A stretch of 8,279 nucleotides of DNA, from positions 1 to 8,279 of the forward strand of contig JAUWLI010000116.1 of the NCBI GenBank assembly GCA_030613765.1, given 5' to 3'. The notes under the pieces were generated by a model. That model saw only the letters and a program-made list of their open reading frames with translations. It did not search any database and was not told the origin of the DNA. Origin of the DNA: Phycisphaerae bacterium. Lineage in GTDB: Bacteria > Planctomycetota > Phycisphaerae > Sedimentisphaerales > SG8-4. The position numbers and the translations under genes were made by a program. Below, in pieces: positions 1-5,563 of this stretch (position 1 is its first letter; the number at the start of each line of letters is the position of its first letter).

Positions 1-1419
1 GATAGCTGCCTGTGGAGCAATTGTAACCTGCAAGGAACCTGCCTGCGCGGTGTAAGTTCCTGTGGTAGTTGTGGTCTGGCCATCATTAATCTGGACTGTC
101 TGGCTGTTGGGTTCGTTCCAGCCGGTGATTACGCTGTATTCAACTGTGTGCGAGCCTATACCAAGATTTGGTTCTGTATCGTTACTATCGCGCCATGTGC
201 CGCCATCAACCCGCCACTGTGCGCCGGCAGTGATGGCCGCCGGTGGGGCAATCGTAACCTGCAGTGAGCCTAATTGCTGGAGATATGTTCCTGAAGTGGT
301 GGTTGTCTGAGCGTAATTAATCTGGACTGTCTGGCTGTTCGGCTCGTTCCAGCCGGTGATTACGCTGTATTCAACTGAGTGCGAGCCTATACCAAGATTT
401 GGTTCTGTGTCGTTACTATCGTGCCAGGTGCCGCCATCGACACGCCACTGGGCTCCGGCGGTTATAGCCGCCGGTGGGGCAATTGTGACCTGCAATGAAC
501 CAGCCTGGGTGTATGTTCCCGATGTAGTAGTCGTCTGAGTGTAATTAATCTGTACCGTTTCGCTGTTCGGCTCATTCCAGTTGCTGATTTGTTTATACTC
601 AATCGTATGAAGACCTATCGCAAGGTTAGATTCTATATCGTTACTGTCCCACCATATACCGCCATCGACCCGCCATTGCGCCCCGGCGGTTATGGCTTCG
701 GGCGGGGAGATTGTAACCCGGACCGAACCTGCCTGGAGATACGTTCCCGACGTGGTTGTTGTCTGATTGTGAAAGATCTGAACAGATTCGCTATTCGGCT
801 CCTTCCAGTCTGTGATGGGTTTATACTCAACGGTATGAAAACCTACGGTGAGATTGGGCTCTGTGTAGTTACTATCGTGCCATGGGCCGCCGTCGACCCG
901 CCACTGGGCATTGGCATCGATAGCCGCCTGGGGAGAGATTGTAACATTTAATGAACCTGTATACTGGATATAAGTACCGGTAGTAGTTGTGGTCACATCG
1001 GCGTTAATCTGTACCGTTTCACTATTCGGTTCGTTGAAGTCGGCTATCACGCTATACTCAACGGTGTGCGAGCCTATACCAAGATTTGGCTCTGTGTAGC
1101 CGCTGTCCTGCCAGGCGCCGCCGTTAACGCGCCACTGCGCGCCTGCATCGATAGCTGCCTGCGGCAGGATTGTAACCTGCAGTGAACCTGTCTGCAGGGT
1201 GTAAGTGACGGTGGTTGTAGTCAACTGGCCATCATAAATCTCGACCGTTTCCTCAGGAGGTGTATTCCAGCCGGTGACTCCCTTGTACCTGACCGTGTGA
1301 GTACCAAGCGAAAGATCAGTTACTATGTCGCCGCTGTTTAGGAATGGGGGGCTATCCACGCGCCACATTGCTCCGGCGTCTATTGCTTCCTGCGGCAGGA
1401 TTGTAACCTGCAGTGAACC
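1..1419 (-). repeat. Coding tandem repeat, 228/231-bp period, six full units plus a partial
   Basis: On the minus strand the unit starts (GGT of Gly-Ser-Leu/Val) fall at 1419, 1188, 957, 729, 501, 270 and 39. The steps are 231, 231, 228, 228, 231 and 231 bp, always multiples of three. The first unit is the most diverged (MWRVDSPPF, HTVRYKGVTGWNTPPEE). The units ending near the window edge are the most alike. Those starting at 501 and 270 share almost the whole protein sequence and long exact DNA runs, for example around 138-167 against 369-398. This fits recent expansion by unequal recombination at the distal end. The array continues past position 1. Confidence 0.93.
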
Positions 1420-1497
1420 TGTCTGCGCCAGGGCCGGCTGAGCTGACAGCAGAACTAGGGGTAGAACCGCAATTAAAAGACGAACAGTCACTTTCAT
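1..1497 (-). CDS. Secreted tandem-repeat protein (PEGA-like repeats), C-terminus beyond window
   Basis: The frame is open from an ATG at 1497 to the window edge, so at least 499 residues are encoded and the stop lies outside. An AGGAGGA Shine-Dalgarno site 9 nt upstream fixes the start. Residues 1-24 form a Sec signal peptide: basic MKVTVR, a hydrophobic core, and a likely cleavage after ALA before QT. From residue 27 the mature protein consists only of 76-77 residue units. Each has the order GSLQVTI, AGAQWRVDGG, a W..S segment, NLGIGSHTVEY, GWNEPNSETVQI and a Thr-rich TTTT(S)GTY end. Conserved Gly, Trp and alternating beta pattern resemble PEGA-type or other small beta-sandwich surface repeats; that assignment is by eye. 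A role as an exported, cell-surface or stalk-like protein is inference. Any anchor or catalytic domain would be downstream and unseen. Confidence 0.88.
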   Translation of the reverse strand, partial: MKVTVRLLIAVLPLVLLSAQPALAQTGSLQVTILPQEAIDAGAMWRVDSPPFLNSGDIVTDLSLGTHTVRYKGVTGWNTPPEETVEIYDGQLTTTTVTYTLQTGSLQVTILPQAAIDAGAQWRVNGGAWQDSGYTEPNLGIGSHTVEYSVIADFNEPNSETVQINADVTTTTTGTYIQYTGSLNVTISPQAAIDANAQWRVDGGPWHDSNYTEPNLTVGFHTVEYKPITDWKEPNSESVQIFHNQTTTTSGTYLQAGSVRVTISPPEAITAGAQWRVDGGIWWDSNDIESNLAIGLHTIEYKQISNWNEPNSETVQINYTQTTTTSGTYTQAGSLQVTIAPPAAITAGAQWRVDGGTWHDSNDTEPNLGIGSHSVEYSVITGWNEPNSQTVQINYAQTTTTSGTYLQQLGSLQVTIAPPAAITAGAQWRVDGGTWRDSNDTEPNLGIGSHTVEYSVITGWNEPNSQTVQINDGQTTTTTGTYTAQAGSLQVTIAPQAAI

Positions 1498-1506
1498 ATT
1501 TTTCCA

Positions 1507-1513
1507 TCCTCCT
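1507..1513 (-). promoter_or_regulatory. Ribosome binding site of the repeat protein gene
   Basis: AGGAGGA on the minus strand with a 9-nt spacer to the ATG at 1497. It decides between this start and an overlapping out-of-frame ATG upstream at 1537, whose frame does not encode the signal peptide. Confidence 0.8.
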
Positions 1514-1540
1514 GAAAATATGTATCAAGTTTATCAAAGT

Positions 1541-1562
1541 GGCCGTTAGATGGAAAACGGCC
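1541..1562 (-). other. Perfect hairpin in the leader of the repeat protein gene
   Basis: GGCCGTT (1541-1547) and AACGGCC (1556-1562) are perfect 7-bp inverted arms around an 8-nt loop, about 44 nt upstream of the start codon. No T-run follows on the minus strand, so a simple terminator is unlikely. It could be an mRNA-stabilising stem or a protein-binding operator; the sequence alone does not decide. Confidence 0.5.
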
Positions 1563-1592
1563 TGAGGAATAACATAATCACCTCAAGTCTCC

Positions 1593-1618
1593 AAAAAGCA
1601 AAAAGGCTCAAAAAGAGC
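1593..1618 (-). terminator. Weak intrinsic-terminator-like stem
   Basis: On the minus strand, GCTC-TTTTT-GAGC (1618-1606) is followed by C, five T, GC and five more T (1605-1593). The stem is only 4 bp, so termination efficiency is doubtful. It lies about 170 nt past the stop of the M48 protease gene and inside the presumed leader of the repeat protein. It could therefore end readthrough from the upstream operon or attenuate the downstream gene. Confidence 0.3.
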
Positions 1619-1666
1619 ACTTGTGTAACTAAAAAAAACAGCCCTTAAGTAATGAACCGATATTTA

Positions 1667-1695
1667 TTTATATCAAATTAGAGCCTAAAAATCAA
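1667..1695 (-). promoter_or_regulatory. Sigma70-like promoter for the repeat protein gene
   Basis: On the minus strand there is a -35-like TTGATT (1695-1690), a 17-bp spacer and a -10-like TATAAA (1672-1667). Predicted transcription start is near 1660, giving a leader of about 160 nt before the ATG at 1497. The surrounding 1498-1786 stretch holds no gene and is AT-rich. Confidence 0.5.
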
Positions 1696-1786
1696 GGAAA
1701 TTATTGAATAGAGGCTTTGTTTTTCCGCGATTTTTGAGATTACTACCCGCCAGAGGGGGATATCGGGCCCAATTGTGGTGGCGGTT

Positions 1787-3016
1787 TTATTTTTTTGGTA
1801 TGTCCAGGGTTCTTTTACAGCGTGGGCAATTGACTTTATCGGGCTTGTAATTTGGTGGTATTTTTAGTTTCAGGCCGCAGAGGCAGGTCAAGAAAACGAA
1901 TTGGTTTACCTTTCGCATAATATCGCCGACCTGCCGCATCTGGGTTTCGTGGCGTTCTTTCTTTTTGGTTTCTGCGCTTGCTTGACGCAGGGCGATGTCT
2001 TCTTTAGTAAGAGCGGCAGGGGGGACGACCGTTTTGGTTTGTGTTACAGAGCTAAAGGAGTCTGAGTAGTCTTTGAGAGATGCGCCGTGGGTCATATTAC
2101 GCAGAATTCGTATCCTTTCGGAAATGGGTGGATGTGTGCTGGTCAGGTCGGACAATTTCATCTGTTTCTTTTTCTTGAAGGGGTTGGCAATATACATCGG
2201 AGCGGTAACTTTGTTGACGGAAGCTAATTGTGGGGATTTGTCATTAGCGATTTTTTCGAGGGCGCCGGCGAGACCTTCGGGGTAGCGAGTCAGGCGGGCG
2301 GCACCGGCGTCGGCGAGGTATTCGCGCCTTCTTGAGAGTGCGAAATACAGCAAGTACGCCATCAGAGGGGCGAGAATAGCAACAATGATTGCGATGACGA
2401 GCATCACAATCTGAGCCTGTCCGCCTCCTTTGCCGCCTGATGAGCACCTTCTGCTTCGGCCTCCCATTGAGCTGTAGAACATTCCGCGGAGAAAGACCTG
2501 TGAGAGCAAGACGATTGAGCCGAGCATGATGCCGGCAAGCGTGACGAAAAGGATATCGCGGTGCAGAATATGACTTACCTCGTGTGCGATGACGCCCTGC
2601 AGCTCGTCGCGGTTAAGCCGGGCCAAGAGTCCTGCGGTTACGGCGACAGAGGCAGTCTTTGGGCTTCGGCCTGTCGCGAAGGCGTTGGGGGCGGGGTCGT
2701 TGATGATGTAGATTTTGGGCATTTTGGGCAGGGCGGCAGCAATTTTCATTTCCTCGACGACGTTGAATAGCTGGGGATGGACTTCGTGGGTGACGGGCTT
2801 TGCTTTGCTTGCAGCCAAGAAGATTTGGTCGCCGCTCGAGAAGCTGACGGCGGTAAGGATGAGCCAGATTACCGTGGCGATAATGAGGCCAAAGAAGCCG
2901 CCTTCAATACCAAAGACGCCCATGCCAATGATGAAGCCGAGCAGTAACAGGCAGACGGCCATTGCCAGAAGCAGGAGGATAGAGTTCCTTTTGTTTGCTC
3001 GTATTAATTCCCACAT
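1787..3016 (-). CDS. htpX: M48 family zinc metalloprotease (HtpX-like) with C-terminal zinc ribbon
   Basis: A 409-residue integral membrane protease. Membrane spans are seen at about residues 13-36, 41-60, 154-177 and 203-227. The catalytic HEVSH motif is at 145-149 with Glu146 as general base. The third zinc ligand is Glu232 in REYLADAGA, and the family STHPP motif is at 303-307. HtpX proteins degrade damaged or misassembled membrane proteins, with the active site on the cytoplasmic side. A Gly/Ser/Arg-rich loop at 183-200 precedes the fourth span. Most HtpX are about 280-300 residues. Here residues 311-409 add a charged linker and a CxC-x16-CxxC cluster (C378, C380, C397, C400), a probable zinc ribbon. 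No clear Shine-Dalgarno site precedes the ATG, but MWELIRANKR fits the usual HtpX N-terminus. It follows lemA by 100 nt. Confidence 0.93.
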   Translation of the reverse strand: MWELIRANKRNSILLLLAMAVCLLLLGFIIGMGVFGIEGGFFGLIIATVIWLILTAVSFSSGDQIFLAASKAKPVTHEVHPQLFNVVEEMKIAAALPKMPKIYIINDPAPNAFATGRSPKTASVAVTAGLLARLNRDELQGVIAHEVSHILHRDILFVTLAGIMLGSIVLLSQVFLRGMFYSSMGGRSRRCSSGGKGGGQAQIVMLVIAIIVAILAPLMAYLLYFALSRRREYLADAGAARLTRYPEGLAGALEKIANDKSPQLASVNKVTAPMYIANPFKKKKQMKLSDLTSTHPPISERIRILRNMTHGASLKDYSDSFSSVTQTKTVVPPAALTKEDIALRQASAETKKKERHETQMRQVGDIMRKVNQFVFLTCLCGLKLKIPPNYKPDKVNCPRCKRTLDIPKK

Positions 3017-3078
3017 TGTTTGTGACTCGTCGTTCGTGAACCGCAGCTCTTCTCTTATCTGCGACCTATAAAATAGAA

Positions 3079-3103
3079 CAAAACGTACCTACGAGGCGTT
3101 TTG
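3079..3103 (-). other. Hairpin in the lemA-htpX intergenic gap
   Basis: CAAAACG and CGTTTTG are 7-bp inverted arms (3079-3085 and 3097-3103). Inside, CCT/AGG can pair as a 3-bp extension after a 2-nt bulge. On the minus strand the stem is followed by TTCTATTTTATA, which is T-rich but not a clean T-run. It may be a partial terminator or an RNA processing stem that sets the lemA to htpX ratio; function is inferred. Confidence 0.45.
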
Positions 3104-3116
3104 CCCAGCCACAGTT

Positions 3117-3674
3117 TTAAGAGAAGCTTACCTTTGGCACTTCGCGTTCGGCCTCAACTTCAATCTCGAAGAAATCGCGTTTTGCGAAATTGAACATGTT
3201 GGCAATGATGTTTGAAGGGAACATCTGAATCTTGTTGTTAAAGAACAAGACCTGGTCGTTGTAGCTTTGCCTTGCGAATGAGATTTTGTTTTCTGTGCCG
3301 GTCAGCTCTTCCTGAACCGCAAGGAAATTTTGATTTGCCTTGAGTTCGGGATAGTTCTCGACGACGAGCATAAACTTGCTGAGGGCTTCGCCGAGAGCCC
3401 CTTCAGCTTTCGAGGCTTCGGAGACGGTGTTTGCTCCCATGGCCTTGCTTCTGGCCTCTGTTATCGCCTCAAAAGTCCCACGCTCATGCTTCATATAGCC
3501 CTTTGCGGTTTCGACGAGGTTGGGAATGAGGTCGTGTCGTCGTTTGAGCTGGACGTCAATCTGGGACCACGCATTGTCGACCTGATTTCGCAGGCGAATC
3601 AAGGCGTTGTAGATGCCAATTACAAAGATAACAAGCAGGACAAGTACAGCCGCTATAATGATGAGCGGAATCAT
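3117..3674 (-). CDS. lemA: LemA family protein
   Basis: A 185-residue protein, the usual LemA length. Residues 1-22 are a single N-terminal membrane span, followed by a soluble helical bundle. Family hallmarks are visible: LRNQVDNAWSQIDVQLKRR (28-46), HDLIPNLVETAKGY (47-60), VVENYPELKANQNF (104-117), EELTGTENKISFARQSYND (122-140) and FPSNIIA (152-158). LemA proteins sit in the cell envelope and are often encoded beside htpX or TPM-domain genes; their biochemical role is poorly defined. An AAAGGGGGA purine stretch lies just upstream of the ATG. The gene is third in the cluster, 47 nt after the small membrane protein gene and 100 nt before htpX, which suggests co-transcription. Confidence 0.95.
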   Translation of the reverse strand: MIPLIIIAAVLVLLVIFVIGIYNALIRLRNQVDNAWSQIDVQLKRRHDLIPNLVETAKGYMKHERGTFEAITEARSKAMGANTVSEASKAEGALGEALSKFMLVVENYPELKANQNFLAVQEELTGTENKISFARQSYNDQVLFFNNKIQMFPSNIIANMFNFAKRDFFEIEVEAEREVPKVSFS

Positions 3675-3721
3675 ACTTTCCCCCTTTCTTTATTATTTGT
3701 TTTTTTTCGGTTTTGTTTTTT

Positions 3722-3829
3722 TTATGACTGGCTTTTCTTTAGTATAAGCGCGATGACGAGAATAACGAGGCCAACACCCCCAAGTATATAGGTCCATCTC
3801 CCGATCGCAAGAATTAAGCTTAAATCCAT
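3722..3829 (-). CDS. Small single-span membrane protein (35 residues), unrecognised
   Basis: A complete ATG-to-TAA reading frame of 35 codons lies between the zinc protein and lemA, on the same strand. A strong AAAGGAG site with an 8-nt spacer precedes the ATG at 3829. The product starts MDLSLILAIGRWTY, has a hydrophobic stretch over about residues 14-30 (ILGGVGLVILVIALIL region) and ends KKSQS. That pattern suits one membrane span with a basic cytoplasmic C-terminal tail. Its start is 25 nt after the stop of the zinc protein gene and its stop is 47 nt before lemA. I do not recognise the family. From position it may be a partner or regulator of LemA or HtpX; that is inference. Confidence 0.72.
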   Translation of the reverse strand: MDLSLILAIGRWTYILGGVGLVILVIALILKKSQS

Positions 3830-3837
3830 GATTTTAT

Positions 3838-3844
3838 CTCCTTT
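3838..3844 (-). promoter_or_regulatory. Strong ribosome binding site of the small membrane protein
   Basis: AAAGGAG on the minus strand, 8 nt from the ATG at 3829. This is the strongest Shine-Dalgarno match in the four-gene cluster and the main reason to believe the 35-codon gene is translated. Confidence 0.7.
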
Positions 3845-3854
3845 TTAAAATAAG

Positions 3855-4262
3855 TTATTGATTGTCGTTCTTTTGTTCGGAGCCGAACATATCGGCCAAC
3901 AGTTTTTGGATTTTATTGTCTTTGTCCAACTGGGCCCTGTCAAAGATATCCTGCAATTCCCCTTTGTCAAACCAGAGGCCGTCGCCTTTACGGCATTTGT
4001 CTATAAGCAGGATTGGGTTCGAAGAGCCGACTATGATTTTTCTCATTTTTTTCATGCATATTGGACATCTTCTTGGTTTTTCTGTGGACGTATTGGCTGT
4101 TTTGAATGTATCGAGCAGGTGCCGGGCCTTTTCCGGTTCGCCGAGGAGTATTTCGAGTTCACCGGCGTCGAGCCAAATACCGCCGCAGTCGATGCAGTGG
4201 TCGATTTCGACTTCCTGTAGCTCAAGGGTAATCATCGCGTTTTTGCAAACCGGACAATCCAT
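3855..4262 (-). CDS. zf-TFIIB domain protein with two zinc-binding repeats
   Basis: A 135-residue soluble protein from the ATG at 4262. A TTG two codons earlier (4268) would add Met-Asn, and neither start has a good Shine-Dalgarno site. Numbering from the TTG, the first repeat has CPVC (C5, C8) and HCIDCGGIWLDAGELE (C25, C28), the zf-TFIIB signature. The second has CPIC (C68, C71) and DKCRKGDGLWFDKGEL (C92), where the fourth Cys is replaced by Gly95, next to Asp96. A charged tail follows (about 111-137). Members of this family are small zinc proteins found in many bacteria, usually without known function; the relation to eukaryotic TFIIB is only the zinc fold. It is first in the cluster with the small membrane protein, lemA and htpX, so a role in membrane proteostasis is plausible but inferred. 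Confidence 0.85.
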   Translation of the reverse strand: MDCPVCKNAMITLELQEVEIDHCIDCGGIWLDAGELEILLGEPEKARHLLDTFKTANTSTEKPRRCPICMKKMRKIIVGSSNPILLIDKCRKGDGLWFDKGELQDIFDRAQLDKDNKIQKLLADMFGSEQKNDNQ

Positions 4263-4290
4263 ATTCAAGACCCAAGACTCACGACATATC

Positions 4291-4340
4291 CTTAACGGCC
4301 AGTGGCCGACTTTTTTAGCCGGCCGACTGAGTTAACGACC
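4291..4340 (-). other. Inverted and direct repeats in the leader of the zinc protein-lemA-htpX cluster
   Basis: CGGCC-AGT-GGCCG forms a 5-bp hairpin at 4296-4308. GGCCGACT occurs twice in direct orientation (4304-4311 and 4321-4328, 17 bp apart). TTAACG occurs at 4292-4297 and 4332-4337 and again at 4351-4356 overlapping the -10 box. On the plus strand the hairpin is followed by ACTTTTTT, but no plus-strand gene precedes it. These could be operator half-sites or alternative leader-RNA pairings for the minus-strand operon. Confidence 0.4.
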
Positions 4341-4347
4341 GTGCATA

Positions 4348-4376
4348 ATATTAACGCTGTGGGGTTGTCGGGTCAA
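4348..4376 (-). promoter_or_regulatory. Sigma70-like promoter of the zinc protein-small protein-lemA-htpX cluster
   Basis: On the minus strand, TTGACC (4376-4371), a 17-bp spacer and TAATAT (4353-4348) nearly match the sigma70 consensus. Predicted start near 4341 gives a leader of about 80 nt to the ATG at 4262. No equally good promoter was seen in the gaps before the three following genes, in line with one transcript. Confidence 0.68.
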
Positions 4377-4610
4377 GAAAAACTACGATATTTTGTTGAA
4401 AATCAGGGATTTTTAAATTATGCGAGGAAATAAAAGGAAGACTTGAAGGAATGTCCGAAAAAATCTATATTTATGAGGTCAAGTGACAGATTGAGCTGAG
4501 CCAGTAAGAAGGGCACACTATATATGGTTTGTGAAAGAGGCTTGTTATTATGAGAAAGTTTATGAAAAAATCAGTTGAGAGGCGGTGTTAAACAGGGAAG
4601 ATGTTTGTGC
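4377..4610. other. Intergenic stretch between divergent promoters, no gene seen
   Basis: AT-rich DNA between the two outward-facing promoters. It contains only tiny plus-strand frames: 11 codons from 4451 after AAGGA, and 13 codons from 4550 starting MRKFMKKS. Both are too short and unsupported to call. No hairpin with a T-run, tRNA or riboswitch pattern was recognised. Confidence 0.5.
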
Positions 4611-4639
4611 TTGACGTTAGGATATGGGTGGGCTAATAT
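4611..4639 (+). promoter_or_regulatory. Sigma70-like promoter of the amidohydrolase-transporter operon
   Basis: TTGACG (4611-4616), a 17-bp spacer and TAATAT (4634-4639) give a near-consensus promoter. The predicted start is about 4646, roughly 50 nt before the ATG at 4697. It mirrors the divergent promoter for the minus-strand cluster. Confidence 0.7.
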
Positions 4640-4653
4640 AAGCGGTGATTATA

Positions 4654-4677
4654 TTGGCCGCTATGGATGGCGGCTAA
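4654..4677 (+). other. Leader hairpin upstream of the amidohydrolase-like gene
   Basis: TTGGCCGC (4654-4661) pairs with GCGGCTAA (4670-4677), 8 bp including one G-T pair, with an 8-nt loop. It sits between the predicted transcription start and the AAAGGG ribosome site at about 4683-4688. With no T-run it is not a terminator. It may protect the 5' end or bind a regulator. Confidence 0.42.
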
Positions 4678-4696
4678 ATATTAAAGGGACAGGGAA

Positions 4697-5563
4697 ATGA
4701 TAGTTGACTGTCACACACATATAAAATTTGCGGCCGACGACGATGTTGCGGCATCCGAGCATCTGGAAGCGGCGGAGACGGTGGATGCCTGCATAGTATT
4801 GGCTAACGCAGTCGAATCGAGCGAAGAAGTCAATAAGAAGTTATCCGAGTATGTGGGCAAACATAAAGAAAAGATGGTTGGTTTTGGGGTAGTGGAAGCC
4901 AGCAAGGATAACGTCGGTGTAAAACATCTGACATTGATGAGAGATAAATTGGGACTTAAAGGTATGGTGCTGTATTGCAGCCGATGTGGTTTTCACCCGA
5001 CACACAGCAGGGCAATGAAATTTTACGAATCGGCTGAAGAACTTGGCCTGCCAGTCTTCTTTCATAATGGCGGGGCCTCTATAGAGGCAGACGCTGTTCT
5101 TGATTATGCTCAGCCTTACCTTTTGGATGAGATTGCCAGATGCTTTGCGGGCTTGAAAATTATTATTGGCACTATGGGTGTGCCATTTGTTGAGCAGACG
5201 TTGTCTATGGCGGCGAAACATGAGAATGTTTATGCTGACTTGACGATAAGGCCGAGCAATGTCTGGCAGGTTTATAATATGGTGGTGGCAGCATATGAAC
5301 GGGGGGTGATGGATAAGCTGCTGTTCGGGAGCGGATTCCCCATGAGCAACGCGGGTGAGTGCATAGAAACGCTGCTTGGCTTCAATATGCTTTTGGCCGA
5401 TACGAATTTGCCGAGGGTCCCTCGAGGCAATATTCAAAGCATCATCGAGCGTGATACGCTTGAATTGCTCGGAATTAAAGAGAAGATTACAACAGACGAA
5501 GAAGATATGGACGCGCAAGCGACGGAGCGCAATAGCAAAAGGACTGCGAAACACGAAATATGA
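4697..5563 (+). CDS. Amidohydrolase-2-like (ACMSD-type fold) protein with degenerate active site
   Basis: A 288-residue protein with the layout of the amidohydrolase_2 TIM-barrel family. The N-terminal metal motif DCHTHI is kept (H6, H8), and the barrel His is kept in VFFHNGG (H123). The later His, normally in an HLG/HxG motif, aligns with Thr159 in IIGTMGVPF. The catalytic Asp, normally in GSDYP, aligns with Gly213 in LLFGSGFP. Two of the usual five metal or catalytic residues are therefore missing, so ordinary hydrolase or decarboxylase activity is doubtful. A charged tail (264-288) follows the barrel. The start has AAAGGG at an 8-nt spacing. The stop overlaps the transporter start in ATGA, which implies translational coupling and a job tied to the transported solute. 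Alternatives are a substrate-binding pseudoenzyme or a diverged subfamily with other ligands. Confidence 0.83.
   Translation: MIVDCHTHIKFAADDDVAASEHLEAAETVDACIVLANAVESSEEVNKKLSEYVGKHKEKMVGFGVVEASKDNVGVKHLTLMRDKLGLKGMVLYCSRCGFHPTHSRAMKFYESAEELGLPVFFHNGGASIEADAVLDYAQPYLLDEIARCFAGLKIIIGTMGVPFVEQTLSMAAKHENVYADLTIRPSNVWQVYNMVVAAYERGVMDKLLFGSGFPMSNAGECIETLLGFNMLLADTNLPRVPRGNIQSIIERDTLELLGIKEKITTDEEDMDAQATERNSKRTAKHEI

Noticed and set aside
589..951. Plus-strand open frame of 120 codons within the repeat region, with shorter ones at 62-310 and 356-538
   Set aside because: They are antisense to the repeat protein gene. Their similarity to one another comes from the coding repeats on the minus strand, and they have no ribosome site.
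1352..1537. Minus-strand frame starting at 1537 overlapping the repeat protein start
   Set aside because: It is out of frame with the repeat units and signal peptide, and the strong ribosome site is placed for the ATG at 1497 instead.
1747..1784. CCGCCA/TGGCGG inverted repeat after the M48 protease stop, followed by a T-run on the plus strand
   Set aside because: The loop is about 26 nt and the T-run is on the plus strand inside the protease coding end. No plus-strand gene precedes it, and on the minus strand no T-run follows.
4451..4591. Tiny plus-strand frames of 11 and 13 codons as possible leader peptides
   Set aside because: They lie upstream of the predicted operon promoter, so they would not be in its leader, and they are too short to support.
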